Of a stretch of DNA of 64,000 bases, positions 26,001-37,625 are shown piece by piece. Each line of letters opens with the position of its first letter. Position 1 is the stretch's first letter. The DNA is from Mytilus trossulus (Eukaryota > Mollusca > Bivalvia > Mytilida > Mytilidae). Made by a program: the position numbers and the translations under genes. The stretch lies in the NCBI RefSeq assembly GCF_036588685.1, contig NC_086378.1:80741127-80805126 (forward strand), read 5' to 3'. The notes under the pieces are model-generated. The model did no database searches, was not told the origin of the DNA, and saw only the letters and a list, made by a program, of their open reading frames with translations.

Positions 26001-29000
26001 GGACCCAAAATTCCAAAAACGTTGTGCCAAATACGGCTAAGGTAACCTACTCCTGGGGTAAGAAAATCCTTAGTTTTTCGAAAAATTCAAAGTTTTGTAA
26101 ACAGAAAATTTATAAAAATGACCATATAATTGATATTCATGTCAACACCGAAGTGCTGACTACTGGGCTGGTGATACCCTCGGGGACGAAACGTCCACCA
26201 GCAGTGGCATCGACCCAGTGGTGTAAATAGTTATCAAAAGTACCAGGATTATAATTTTATACGCCAGACGCGCGTTTCGTCTCCATAAGACTCATCAGTG
26301 ACGCTCAGATCAAAATAGTTAAATAGCCAAATAAATACAAAGTTGAAGAGCATTGAGGACCCAAAATTCCAAAAACGTTGTGCCAAATACGGCTAAGGTA
26401 ATCTACTCTGGGGTAAGAAAATCCTATAAATCAGTTCAATCAAAGTTACCTTCCAATCCCATTTTTCCATTTCATATATTATACATTTTCCACACCTTTT
26501 GTAAGTTTTCAATTATATACTGTGAACCAACTTATTTTCATAGATACTTTTGTGTTTAGCCCTTTCTAGTCCATTTCGCAAAATTTAATTTTTAGATATT
26601 GAAATTATTCGATGTACATTTTTGCAACGATTTATATTTGCGTTATTTTTGTTCTTGCGAAATTGGTGAAAATAAGTTCGTTTACTGTAAACACATGTAG
26701 CATGATATCAGTATTGACATCTGTAAGTCTAAAGATTTATGTTTTTAAACGACTGATAACGTTAGGTTAGATGTGATGCCTCTAACATTGTAAACAACCG
26801 TAACCTTCGAAATATGTTGACCAAAGAACCGAAATATCATGAGTACTTCCAGTTCAGCAAGGAAAGTACTTTTCAATGGGATAATCGCCAAAGAAATCAA
26901 AGGTGGTCTACACGATAAAGTCATGGCTTTGAGGTCGTCAATACAAATTAGAATTTAAAAAAAAATGGGTTCTGTATTTTTGTGATTTTACTTTTGACTT
27001 GTTACTATTCACATCTTTTGGCTCTGATAAATAGTTTTTCAACAAGAATTCATACCACCTCTTTTTCATTTTTAAACAAATGAGCCTTAATTTAGTTAAA
27101 ATCACAAACAATTCAATCACTTTCTTTCTCAAGTTATCCATGTTATCATTAAAACTGAAATAGTCAGTAGACTACAAGATGCAATATTTTCAAATATCAT
27201 CTAAAACGGCAGTATGTGCATTTATATATACTAGTATTCTTTATTTCAAGTCACATGAATGAATGGAATCTTTTATTACAGATTACCTGTTTTCCAAGGT
27301 CCCACTCCAGCATATGTTATACCCATTTTAGCACTTGCATCACTACCTGAGTGGGCGTGTCCAACAAATGCTGTAGGCAATAATAGCACAGGTAAATTTT
27401 CATTGGTATAGATAAATCAAAAACATCAGTTCTATCTCAATTAAACTGAGAGCTTGAGCAAGGAGTATTGACATAATATATATATATATCAGAATTTGGT
27501 AATTTGTTAATCATTTTTTGTTTGATCTACTAGTACATAACAGTATAGGACCAGGCCGGTCGTAATATCGTGAACTATAAAGTAGACTCATCGACAGGGA
27601 AAGTGTATCCTCTTGTGCATGTATCGCCCGCATTGCAAAAAGTAAAATCACAAAATACTGAACTCAGAGGAAAACTCAAATCGGAAAGTCTCTAATCACA
27701 TGGCAAAATCAAATGACAAAACACATAAAAACTAATAGATAAGAACTTTCCTATTCCTGACTTGGTACAGGCATTTGCAAATGTAGAAAATGGTGGAAAA
27801 AAACTGGTTTTATAGCGCTAAACCTCTCAAATCAAATTCCGTTATATTTACAATGATGCGTGAACTAAACAGACTTAATATGGGTACAGTGCTCAGTCAT
27901 CAACGTCTAACAATTGTAAAAGGAACAACTTACCAGAACACAAAAACATCTATCTACAAACACATTCATTGATTCGCGTGTCTGACGTCAGAAAATGATA
28001 TACGTCACATATTTTTGTCGTTCAATGTTTATACAAACAGTTTTAAAATTTTAAAATCCATTCTCTGTCAAAATTACCCGATTGGGAATTTACACGTTGA
28101 TTTTTACAATCACTGGGTTGTTGCCACTGGTGGTGGACGTCTCGTTTCCGGTTGTTTCAGAAGTCCAGTAGTCAAAATGTTTGTGTGGAAATAAATAAAG
28201 GCAACTGTATACCGTATTTCAATAGTCATGAATAATATAATTGACATGTTCATTTTCTGTTTAAGATGGTTGGGTTCCTGTTTTACTGTCTTAATTTGAT
28301 TTTTTTTGCAGTCTTTTGTTGACTTGTCCTTTTGTTTGTTTTTCTATTGCGTTGTCATTTTCACTTTGACTCCGGAGTTCTGTCGATGTCTATCACCTCA
28401 TGTGTTTAATTAATAATAATAACATAAGATGTATGTTTCATTATAAAACGTTATACTAATTGGCTACACTGCAGTCTCGCGTTACTCCTAAAGCAATTGC
28501 ATGACACAGTAAAATTTATCATTCATGATGACACGAGGTCCCACAATAAAGTACACAGGTAAATTTAATAAAAACTTGATAAAAATCGTGTTTTCATGAT
28601 CCTAGCTAAAAATGTAATTATATGCTTCTTTTCGTAACTTCATAGGGTTGTAAATGCGTTTACTGTGTGCACATGTTAAGAATGAAGCGCTACCGCGCTT
28701 CATACAAAATGAACTTCTGTCAACGCTTTTACACCCCAATGAGGTTACAAAAAAAAGCATCCAATTCTTAAGTAAAATTAAATGATAGTATCGATAACAT
28801 TTCATTTTATCACTGATGGCTAACTTTAAATTTCTAAAATAACCGTATTAATGGTATTTTATTTTGGCAGAGGAATAAATAAGTAACATTACATGCAAAC
28901 TCAATACAAAATACAATAGAAGTGGAAAAACGCAGTGCAAAAATTACATCAGCAAAATAAGAAACCTACTTGTGTAAGATCACAAGGTAAAGTTAAATCA

Positions 29001-32000
29001 CGAAATTGCAAACTCTTGTGAACATTAACATACTATCGATGTTACAATAACAAAATCCCAGCTGCATGAAGTAAAAAATAATGCACTCTAACATTGTAAT
29101 ATGAGTTGTACTTTCATGTAGATTCTAGACGATTCACAGAAATGTTTCAATTACAAAAAAAACCCACACTGTATTTAAAGCATCTTAGTATTCTTTTCAT
29201 CTTTTTTTCAAAACAAATAATGAATATTAAATATTTCTTTTTCACAGAGAGGTTGTTTACAATGGGGAATGAGACCTTTAACATTGAAAGGTTACGCTCA
29301 GATTACATATACCCAAGATTACAAACGGTACTGTGGAATTATCTGTTTTTGTTGTAAATATATTTATTTAAAAGTGACTCACAAAATTTATATTCTAATT
29401 TATTTAAAAATAGTCAAACAAATATTTATAAGAGATTCCTTTATATGTTAGACTGTTCAATTTCCTCATTATTTCCCAATACTTATTACTGACTAATGTC
29501 TTTTTTTGTTAGCTTAAATTTAATTTTCATTTTAAGTTAATTAGTTTTAACAGTTAATGAGTTTATTTTTCAAGTAAACTATAAACTACTTTATGAATAT
29601 CACTTTGTGTTTTCCTGATGACCCCATACAGAATTTAAAATATGATGTTGTTGAGTGTCTTTAATCTAATTAAATCTACCACTACATATTGTATTTGCAG
29701 CTTCAAGGAAGTCTAGTATTTGCAGGGCTGTTTCATTGTTTAATAGGATTGACGGGACTGGTCGGATTAATGGTAAAATTTATAGGTCCAATAACAGTTA
29801 TTCCAACATTACTTCTTATTGGAATAGAATTCTACTCAGTTGTCACAAATCTCTGCGACGCACATTGGGGCATATCAGCCATGTAAGTAGTGCTGCTGAA
29901 ACCTTAGAGTATGTTAATGAATTGTGTAAAATGTTCTCTTTCATTGTTACGGAATTGACTAAACTTTTTAACTTTAATTTGTTAACGAATTGTCTAATCT
30001 TTCTTACTTTAATTGGTAAGGAATTGTCTAATTTTATTTACTTTAGTTTATAAGGAATTTTCTAAACTTTTTTACTTTAATTTTTAAGGAATTATCTAAA
30101 CTTTTTTACTTTGTTTTTTAAGAATTATCTAAACTTTTTTACTTTAATTTATAAAAAAATTTCTAAACTTTTTTACTTTAATTTATAAAGAATTTTCTAA
30201 ACTTTTTTACTTTAATTTCTAAGGAAGTGTTTTTAGTAGTAGAATATTCTAATTCAGACTCACTTCAAAATGAATAAATAAGAATCAAATTTCGTATTCA
30301 TTGTTTATCGACTTTTTAAGCATTTCCTGATTTACAAGCTTTAATGACACAGTACGGAAGCGTATTAGGGACATAGAAAAAATAAAATTGGCAGTGAACT
30401 TTTTTTTCAAAGTTGAAATTTTGACTTTTCAAATCTCGAAATTTTGACTTTAACTTGAAATTATGGCTTTTCAAATCCCGAAATTTTGACTTAAACTTGA
30501 AATTTTGACTTTCTAAAATCTTGAAATTTCGACTTTTTTGAAACTCGAAATTTCAACTTATAAAAAAGTCAAAATTTCCACTTTAACCTCGAAATTTCAA
30601 CTTTTTAAAAACTCGAAATTTCGTCTTATTTTTAAACTCGAAATTTCGACTTATTTAAAACTCGAAATTTCAACTTATTTAAAACTCAAAATTTCGACTT
30701 TTTTAAAACTCGAAATTTCGACTTATTTTAAACTCGAAATTTCAACTTATTTTAAACTCAAAATTTCGACTTATTTTAAACTCGAAATTTCAACTTATTT
30801 TAAACTCAAAATTTCGACTTTTTTAAAACTCGAAATTTCGACTTATTCTAAACTCGAAATTTCGACGTATTTTAAACTCGACATTTCAACTTATTGTAAA
30901 CTCAAAATTTCGACTTTTTTTTAAATCGAAATTTCGACTTTGATCTCAAAATTTCGACTGTTGAAATCTCGAATTTTTTACTTTTTCTAAGTACTTTTAA
31001 AACTTTGATGTTAGTATTCAAACAGTTGTTACAATTTTAGAAGGAGTAGACATGGACGCAAATTATTAAAGCGCCATCCACTTATTTTGGCAATTTGTAT
31101 TCAGAAACTGGTTTTGTTCTTAAATTAAGATATGGATAAGCATTTTATATTAAAGAAACCATTCGTAAAGAACGTGCATGTTGAGAGAATCCCCCCCCCT
31201 ATTCAATGTTTTAGTTTCCACGACACTGTCATAGGATCGTCAAATCTGAGGACATTTAGCATCACAGTTGCAAAGGCCTGTTTGGTATACCAATAGCAAG
31301 TCACTGTCTTTGCCTTGTTTAAACAATGGTAAATCAAGTACTAGTAGCCAAAAATGACTGGCATATTCAGAACGACAAATGAGCTGCCTCAGTTTTCTAG
31401 TTTTGGAAGTTTGCATTCTTATAACACAACTATTAACCCTTGGCTTTATATATTAGACTGTTGAATAAAAGTATGTCGCAATATTATAGGTGTGTCGGAA
31501 TAGCGGGATTACTTGATACACATATCTGAAGTCCAGACTTGAAATATGTATTTAAACGTGAAACATATTTTATTTATTCTTTGGCAAGAACAAGATTTTC
31601 TATCTAAAATAACCTCTTTAAAAATGGTTAAGTTTATTAAAATATGCTTACGAATCTTTTGTGGATAGTTGTCTCATTGGCAATCATACCACATTTTCTT
31701 TTTCATATTATGAAGTTTATGATGTAAATGGCTATCCGCCTCGTTGATATAAATGACTGTGAATGTGGTAATCGCAAACGTATAAATACTGAGGAAAAGC
31801 CGAAATTTTAAGTTTAAAATAAAATCGAAATTTTGAGTTTAAAAGAAGTAGAAATTTTGAGTTTAAAAGAAGTCGAAATTTCGAGTTTAGAAAGAGTCGA
31901 AATTTCGAGTTTACAAAAAATCGAAATTTTGAGTTTAAAAGAAGTCGAAATTTCGAGTTTAGAAAAAGTCGAAATATCGAGTTTTAAAAAAGTTGAAATT

Positions 32001-35000
32001 TCAAGATTTTAGAAAGTCAAAATTTCAAGATAAGAAAAGTTAAAATTTCGAGTTAAAGTCGACATTTTTAGATTTGAAATGTCAAAATTTCGACTTTGAA
32101 AAAAAAGCTCACTGCCAATTTTATTTTTTCTATGTGTCCCTAATACGCTTCCGTACCTCTTTAAAATGGATAAGTTTATTAAAATATGCCTATCAAATTT
32201 ATGATGTATATGGCTCTCCGTTTGTTGATATAAATGACTGTGAATGTGATAGACGCAAACGTTTAAATACTGAGGAAAATCGAAATTTTGAGTTTTAAAA
32301 AAGTCGAAATCTCGACTTTAAAATAAGTCGAAATTTCGAGTTTAAAATAAGTCGAAATTTTGAGTTTAAAATACGTTGAAATTTCGAGTTAAAAATAATT
32401 CGAAATTTCGAGTTTAAAACAAGTCGAAATTTTGAGTTTAAAATACCTTGAAATTTCGAGTTTGAAATAAGTCGAAATTTCGAGTTTAAAAAAGTCGAAA
32501 TTTTGAGTTCAAAGTTGAATTTTTTACTTTTTATAAAGTCAAAATTTCAAGTTCAAGTCAAAATTTCGGGATTTGAAAAGTCAATATTTCAAGTTGTAGT
32601 CAAAATTTCGAGATTTGAAATGTCAAAATTTCGACTTTGAAAAAAAAGTTCATTGCCAATTTTATTTTTTCTATGTCCCTAATACGCTTCCGTAACACAG
32701 AAAGATGAAGAGACGTTATTTAGTTGTCATTGAGCATCTTAGAAACATGAAATGTTAAACTAAGTCATGGGAGTCGGATTTATATAAGTTTTTCTAGACT
32801 TGTTTCCGAATCCCATATTTGAACTTCATGTAACATTGTAATATTTTATTCTTGTAATTTTTCATTAATAAATTCGGTTTAAACTATAAACTAAATCATT
32901 TTGTATTTGCAGAACGGCATCTGTGGCTATCATACTAGCAGTTTATCTAGCAGGATGGGCCATGCCATTACCAGTATGGACTAGATCACAAGGTTGTCAC
33001 ATCATAAGATTCCCTTTACAACAAGTATTAGCTGTAAGTCATAATTAATCAATTCATTATGAAAAGTGTAACTATTTATGTTTCCGTTTTAACTAAAAGC
33101 TCTGCCAGCGTCCTTAAACTCATCCTCTTGTTAATTCATCCTCGAAGCCATTTCACAAAAAAAGATGATGAGGGATTCGAGTTTAATATCCAGAAGTACT
33201 ATTTCGTGCACATAAGGAGGAAGCCATGTTAATGGGATTTAAATGTGAACCGTACTCTTTATTAGACAAACATATTGAGTAGGGTTTGTAACGTATTCTG
33301 TAAGTTCACATGGTAACAGTCCGCTGCGAAACGTGACACCCTACCTTAGAACATTATTATGACTATGCGCCATCGAGACTTTACTCTGATTGAAAAGAAC
33401 ATATGGAAGCTTTATACTTTGTTCTTGTTTGGCTTTATGAATATTTTGAAATAAGCGTCACTGAGGAGTCTAATGTAGACGAAACGCGCGTCAGAGAATA
33501 AATTATAATCCTGGTACCTTTGATAACTGTTTATTGTGTTTGTTACATTTTAATCATATAATTATTACATTTCAAAGTTAGACCATAAGCACGTGGTGGT
33601 CTAAAGTATTGTTTTATTTCTTATTAAACACCGCACCAATGAATCCACGTTAATATCTTCGTGATAAAAATATCAAATATATAAAATTGCTTTGTTCTTA
33701 CGTGAAACTGTAACTGTAAAAGTTTTAACATGTTACTTGATTAGTTGAAAACAATAGAAATGCTTCGTTACTTATTCATTTTATGTATACAGATTCTTCT
33801 ATCAATGATGATTGGTTGGTCGGTATCTGCAATCATGACTAGTACAAATTCTATTTCGGATGATCCAAACAGTGAACAGTATAAAGCAAGAGCAGACTAT
33901 GGTATTCGTACCATCAATAAAACGCCATGGTTCTATGTCCCATATCCAGGTTAGAGCAAATCCGTATAATTTACCTACATTTACTATATAAGGCATATTA
34001 ATGTCTCATATTTCCATGCTAGAAGCACATGGTTGAGCTGGAGGAGAACAAAAAATAATAATGATTCTTTAGTAAAATATATAGCAGAGACAGGTAAACA
34101 GTCAGAAAATCGCTTTGGACGCATGAAATAATAAAACGTCTTGTTTTCAATTTTTGAAATCGCCCACATTAGAAGTTTATTCTATCATTAACGTTGTGAA
34201 CAATATAAAATAAATATAAATGACCCTTAATGGTCATAGTACAAACATGAACTTGATGGGGATACAGTAGAGAAATGAACTGTTGTCACAGAAAATGGAT
34301 GAATTATATATATGGGCATCGTTTCTAGGGGATTTCCCCACCAAATAAACTGTATAAACCATGTAAATTGGGTACACAGGTTATTTAAAATTCTTGTATA
34401 CATTTTTTGTTAAACTTTCTTGTGAAACATTATAACGTATAACAAACGTTGTTCACTACATCGATCTCGGCATGACCCACAATGTGATGCATAAATATAA
34501 TAATGGATGGAAAACAACTGTCATATTTCTGACTTAATACATAGATGATGATGATTGTATAGCTAGCTTATTCTTTCACTTGTTGACAGTCGTATAGAAT
34601 TTCTATTTATTGACAACAATGTGTGAACAAAAGAAACAGACATGTTAGGTAAAAATGTAAAAAAATAGATACAACAGTAAAAATTGCGTTGTAATCTTAA
34701 TTACTATAAATATAAACAAATATATCATCAAAAAGATAACACAAAAAAATGTTGTGACACTCTTAATATGCACAACAATTGGAATACGACCACATTTTGT
34801 TGTTTTGTGATTCGACAGACGATCGACATTCTTGTGGGAACCATTTATATATTTTTCTTATGTGATTGACATTGACGAAAACTGTTAGTATCTAAGTATG
34901 TTTGACCTCTATATTAAATGTACTGAACCAATTAAAGCATTTTGTTTTATTTTCATTCTGTTAAATACACATGAGGTATCGAACTTTTCTCTACTTAGGT

Positions 35001-37625
35001 CAATTTGGAGCAATTGGTTTTGATGGTGGTGTGTTTGTGGCTTTTGTTACTGCTACACTGACTTCAATCATAGACTCGATAGCCGATTACTACGCATGTG
35101 CAAAAATGTCCCATCTTCCTCCACCACCACTCCATGCAATGAACCGTGGAATAGCGTTTGAGGGATTCATGAGTATGATAGCTGGATTCTTTGGAGCAGG
35201 ACATGCTACAACAACATATGGTGGAAATATTGGTACAATTGGAATGACAAAGGTACGTAAGATACTTTAAAATTAAAACATCAAAAGTACCGATCCTAAG
35301 TAAAATTCAAAGGGACCGTCCCCTATCAAATGGCAAAATTAAAAGCTCAAACACATCTACGAATTGAAAACAACTTTTACATTCCTGACTTGGTATAGAC
35401 ATTTCTTTATATGGGAAATAAAGCAGAATAATTAAAATATGACTTCGAAGTTTTCGTTATGATATTTTATAGCGCTCTCCAAAGGAGGCCTTCAACGTTG
35501 CTTTCGTATGATAATACTATAAAAATAATTGCACTTTGTGATGCTTTAATTTTAGGTCGCAAGTAGAAGAGTTTATCAAGTTTTCGCCATTATCTTGATA
35601 GTGTTTTCTGTGTTGGGAAAATTTACTGCTGTATTTGTAACAATACCTGACCCTGTCATTGGAGGCGTATCTGTTGTTGGATTTGGAACATTTCTTGGTC
35701 TGGTTTTGTCAAACCTCCAGTATATAGACTTAAATTCATCTAGAAATTTAGCCGTCATTGGAATATCCTTGCTCATTGGATTAATGGTTCCACATTGGGT
35801 AAAACAAAATCCAGAGTCACTGTCAACAGGTAATATTTTAAATTGAATATACTTCCTAATTCTGGTATCATTCATCACTTATCCGTTACTTTTATGTCAA
35901 GTTTTCAAGTCCAATGTGATGATCTGTTAGCGTATGTGTTAAATGAACACCTTTTTTTTACCACTTAAGTATTTCTAAGTATTGTGATACAGTATGTTTA
36001 TAAATAGTTCAAATACATAAAATGTTTGATAATTAAGAAGGAGAAAAAGAACTTTGATGTAAACACCTAAAGGTCACCGTATGGCGTTAAACAATGGAGG
36101 AACACTCGTACTGGATGCAACAGTAAAATATCTCTCTAGATTCAGAAGTGTAAAACATTTAAAAAGAGAAAACTTTTGGTTAATTTATGATTAAAAAAAA
36201 GAATAAGGATGAATTCTCTATATTAATCAAACCGATATCATTCTGGATACATCTTAAGCTTTTAAACATTTCTTTCAATTTTTTAATTGGTGTTTACCGT
36301 TATTGTGTGTTTTAACCATTGTTGATAAAAAAAAAAAAAAAGTATAGTCTTAAAGGTATATCGATACACAGCAATTTCCACTACAATTTGATATCCAAGT
36401 TATACATAAAAGAAGACGTATCTTAAATGGAACTGTTTGATGTTAAATTTAAAGTTGAAGTGATGTCAGATATGTACAGACTCACCAAAACTATGTTCAG
36501 TGTTAACAAAATAAGCCAATTATTAACTTAAATACTGAAGTTCTGTTATAAATATATAAATATATATATGCAGTCTTATTATGATAATATATTATTGCTC
36601 AACAATAGCTTTAATTTTTTTGTAGGCACACCAGACCTTGATAGCTTACTACGAACTATTTTATCAAATCCAATGATGGGTGGATTTGTGGCTTTCTTCT
36701 TAGACAATACAATTTCAGGTAATTCAGCGCAATTTCCAACTTTAAAAACTAACGAGTCCGCGTATGCAAATCGCGCACCTGTCAGGAACACAGGGAAATG
36801 TTTCTATGAATGAGAGACATAAACTTTTAGCTTTGTATAATATGGACTTATAATCGTATTACTTTCCGTTTGATTTCTCGTGGTAGGGTTCATATAATTT
36901 TTTTGGATACCGAAATAATAATAAGCAATGTGTTATTCTTACGTGTACCAACGGAGTATAAAAGTGTGTCCCTAATATCTGCAGTGTAAGATCAATTTTG
37001 TTTTTAACAAAAGCGTGAATAAAAATTGAAAATAGGATAACTGATTAACGGGTTAAACAAAATATTCAAATTCATTAGGTTAAACGTTGGTCCATCAGAA
37101 CAAACCTATTATGTGACCAGTAATATATACGATAATATATAATAATATATAAAACATAAACTAAATACTGCAAAAATGGTTTACATAAAGTGATAAATAA
37201 AGGCAACAGTAGTATACCGCTGTTCAAACTCATAAATACATGGACAAAAAACAAAATCGGGGTAACAAACTAAAACCGAGGGAAACGCAAAAACTCGTGA
37301 TATTCAAAATGTTTTTGAAAATTTATGAAAACTATGTTCTCTCTAATTTTTACCATATCATTTGCTTTTATATTTATGTGTTTCAGGGTCTAAATTAGAG
37401 CGTGGTTTAGCAGAGTGGGATACCTCTAATCAGGATGTAGAAGAAATCTCTGATTGTGATTATGAAGAAGATGTGACAGTTTATGAAATACTTTTCATTT
37501 CAAAATTACTGAAAAATGTATCATGGTTGAAATATATTCCAATACTACCTAACTTTGATCCAAATGTTTATAAATGTAGTTGTAACTGTTCATGTTGTGG
37601 ACGTTGTAAAAAGGAAAAATTGTAA
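17082..37625 (+). CDS. SLC23-family nucleobase/ascorbate transporter, paralog B (complete, 12 exons, 685 aa)
   Basis: Predicted plasma-membrane carrier of the NAT/SLC23 family. Exons: 17082-17225, 23337-23582, 24254-24411, 27282-27391, 29248-29327, 29701-29882, 32913-33033, 33793-33949, 34999-35252, 35556-35829, 36626-36718, 37387-37625. Every junction is GT/AG and the phases add up to 686 codons with stop; an in-frame TAA 54 nt upstream supports the ATG at 17082. Residues 1-110 are a polar N-terminal tail rich in Ser, Lys and Glu; the membrane core starts near residue 115. Seen: GVRLPVFQGPTPAY (TM3 area), [12 protein letters not shown] with Asp425 and Asp429, the PPPP loop, GGNIGTIGMTK (475-484), LNSSRNLAVIG, LDNTISGS, and a Cys-rich tail CSCNCSCCGRC. 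Family members usually have Gln-His at 130-131, Glu at 425 and Gln/Glu/Pro at 475; here they are Gln-Gln, Asp and Gly. Length is slightly above the usual 600-650. Substrate is unknown. Same strand and intron phases as paralog A, so a tandem duplicate. Confidence 0.92.
17226..19590. other. First intron of paralog B, proximal part
   Basis: Poly-C followed by poly-A at about 17546-17574. No supported gene or clear repeat family. A decayed copy of the 20220 repeat begins near 19440 (TACTGTACCCCTATTTGTGA). Confidence 0.5.
19595..23190 (+). repeat. 1.29-kb tandem triplication inside intron 1 of paralog B
   Basis: Three head-to-tail copies start near 19600, 20890 and 22178 (marker GTGAATAATTTATAATTTAAGA). 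Their internal copies of a 63-codon open frame start at 20220, 21504 and 22792, steps of 1284 and 1288 bp. The third copy lacks about 0.33 kb: at about 23048 it jumps directly to the unit's last part (ATGAACGAAAAACAAAAAAA), ending near 23190 with CCATCCGTTAAC. Copies 2 and 3 are nearly identical, copy 1 is more diverged, which suggests stepwise amplification. The 63-codon frame belongs to a dispersed repeat family and is not a gene. Confidence 0.9.
23583..24253. other. Intron 2 of paralog B, nothing recognised
   Basis: AT-rich sequence without visible repeats or exons. Confidence 0.5.
24412..25150. other. Intron 3 of paralog B, proximal part, nothing recognised
   Basis: No exon, repeat family or inverted repeat could be identified. 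Confidence 0.45.
25155..25500 (+). repeat. Solitary diverged copy of the 20220-type dispersed repeat
   Basis: Shares ordered blocks with 20205-20520: TTTACCTAAAATGTCTGTTT, CGTGGTTAATATAATGGAAT, CTACATACGAAAATGCCTGT, ATGACAGTTGTAATCCATTCG-like and CGTTTGATGTGTTAGAGCTT. Divergence is much larger than between the tandem copies. Confidence 0.7.
25515..26430 (+). repeat. 356-bp tandem repeat, two full units and a partial third
   Basis: Units begin at about 25517, 25873 and 26229 with AGTTATCAAAAGTACCAGGA; the third stops near 26425. The step is 356 bp and copies differ at only a few bases. Each unit contains CGCCAGACGCGCGTTTCGTC and ends with CGACCCAGTGGTGTAAATAG. Single copies lie at 42373-42735 and, in inverse, 33445-33530, so the unit is a dispersed element amplified here in tandem. 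Confidence 0.92.
26431..27281. other. Intron 3 of paralog B, distal part, nothing recognised
   Basis: AT-rich sequence with no recognisable gene or repeat family. Confidence 0.45.
27600..28150 (+). repeat. Interspersed repeat, 'ttatagcgct' family, copy in intron 4
   Basis: 27620-27900 (GGTTTTATAGCGCTAAACCT, ACAATGATGCGTGAACTAAA) is the forward form of the family at 2215 (inverse), 35285 and 39110. 28085-28160 adds a GGTGGTGGACGTCTCGTTTC block, which resembles the end of the 356-bp repeat in inverse. Confidence 0.65.
28430..28800 (-). repeat. Inverse copy of the 5590-6000 repeat
   Basis: The reverse complement carries the same ordered blocks as paralog A's intron 5590-5990 (TTTACCTGTGTACTTTATTG and GGGGTGTAAAAGCGTTGACA-like). 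It sits in a different intron from the paralog A copy, so the two are independent insertions rather than a relic of the gene duplication. Confidence 0.6.
29915..30230 (+). repeat. Degenerate tandem repeat, about 35-40 bp period
   Basis: The block AATTTTCTAAACTTTTTTAC followed by TTTAATTT recurs about seven times with variations, directly after the donor of the exon ending at 29882. Confidence 0.8.
30347..32700. mobile_element. 2.3-kb inverted-repeat element made of ~18-24 bp satellite-like arms
   Basis: Left end 30353 (TACGGAAGCGTATTAGGGAC) and right end 32694 (inverse complement identical over this stretch) are flanked by the direct repeat ACACAG (30347-30352 and 32695-32700), a 6-bp target duplication. 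The arms continue inward for several hundred bases as repeats of CTCGAAATTTCGACTTATTT on the left (30410-30990) and its inverse on the right (31795-32095 and 32275-32640). The right arm is present twice because about 31612-32155 is tandemly duplicated as 32155-32694, and a second copy of the terminal sequence sits at 32130-32155. No transposase is recognised; the 128-codon open frame at 30538 is a product of the repeat. It would form a very long hairpin in the unspliced transcript. Confidence 0.85.
31660..31710 (-). repeat. Small insertion within the inverted-repeat element
   Basis: About 50 bp (AGTTGTCTCATTGGCAATCA) is present in the first but not the second tandem copy of the right arm. The same string family is seen near 20600 in inverse and near 59535. 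Confidence 0.55.
33034..33792. other. Intron 7 of paralog B with a fragment of the 356-bp repeat family
   Basis: 33445-33530 holds the inverse of the repeat start (GCGTCACTGAGGAGTCTAAT, TAGACGAAACGCGCGTCAGA). Nothing else is recognised. Confidence 0.55.
33950..34998. repeat. Intron 8 of paralog B with repeat fragments
   Basis: 34500-34700 (ACAACTGTCATATTTCTGAC, then ACAATGTGTGAACAAAAGAA and AGACATGTTAGGTAAAAATG) is a diverged copy of the 39110-39420 repeat. No coding signal is seen. Confidence 0.5.
35285..35490 (+). repeat. Diverged copy of the 'ttatagcgct' repeat in intron 9 of paralog B
   Basis: Blocks CTATCAAATGGCAAAATTAA, TTCCTGACTTGGTATAGACA and TTTTATAGCGCTCTCCAAAG align in order with 39145-39280. 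Confidence 0.6.
35830..36625. other. Intron 10 of paralog B, little recognisable
   Basis: 36062-36160 has a short, decayed match to the 16260 repeat family (AAAGGTCACCGTATGGCGTT). Poly-A at about 36329-36341. Confidence 0.45.
36719..37386. repeat. Intron 11 of paralog B with a dispersed-repeat fragment
   Basis: 37197-37300 (AAGGCAACAGTAGTATACCG, GTAACAAACTAAAACCGAGG) belongs to the same family as 4335-4480 and 6005-6070. The remainder is unremarkable. Confidence 0.6.

Noticed and set aside
30538..30924. 128-codon open frame with KLEISTYxK repeats
   Set aside because: Translation of the short A/T-rich repeat in the arm of the inverted-repeat element.
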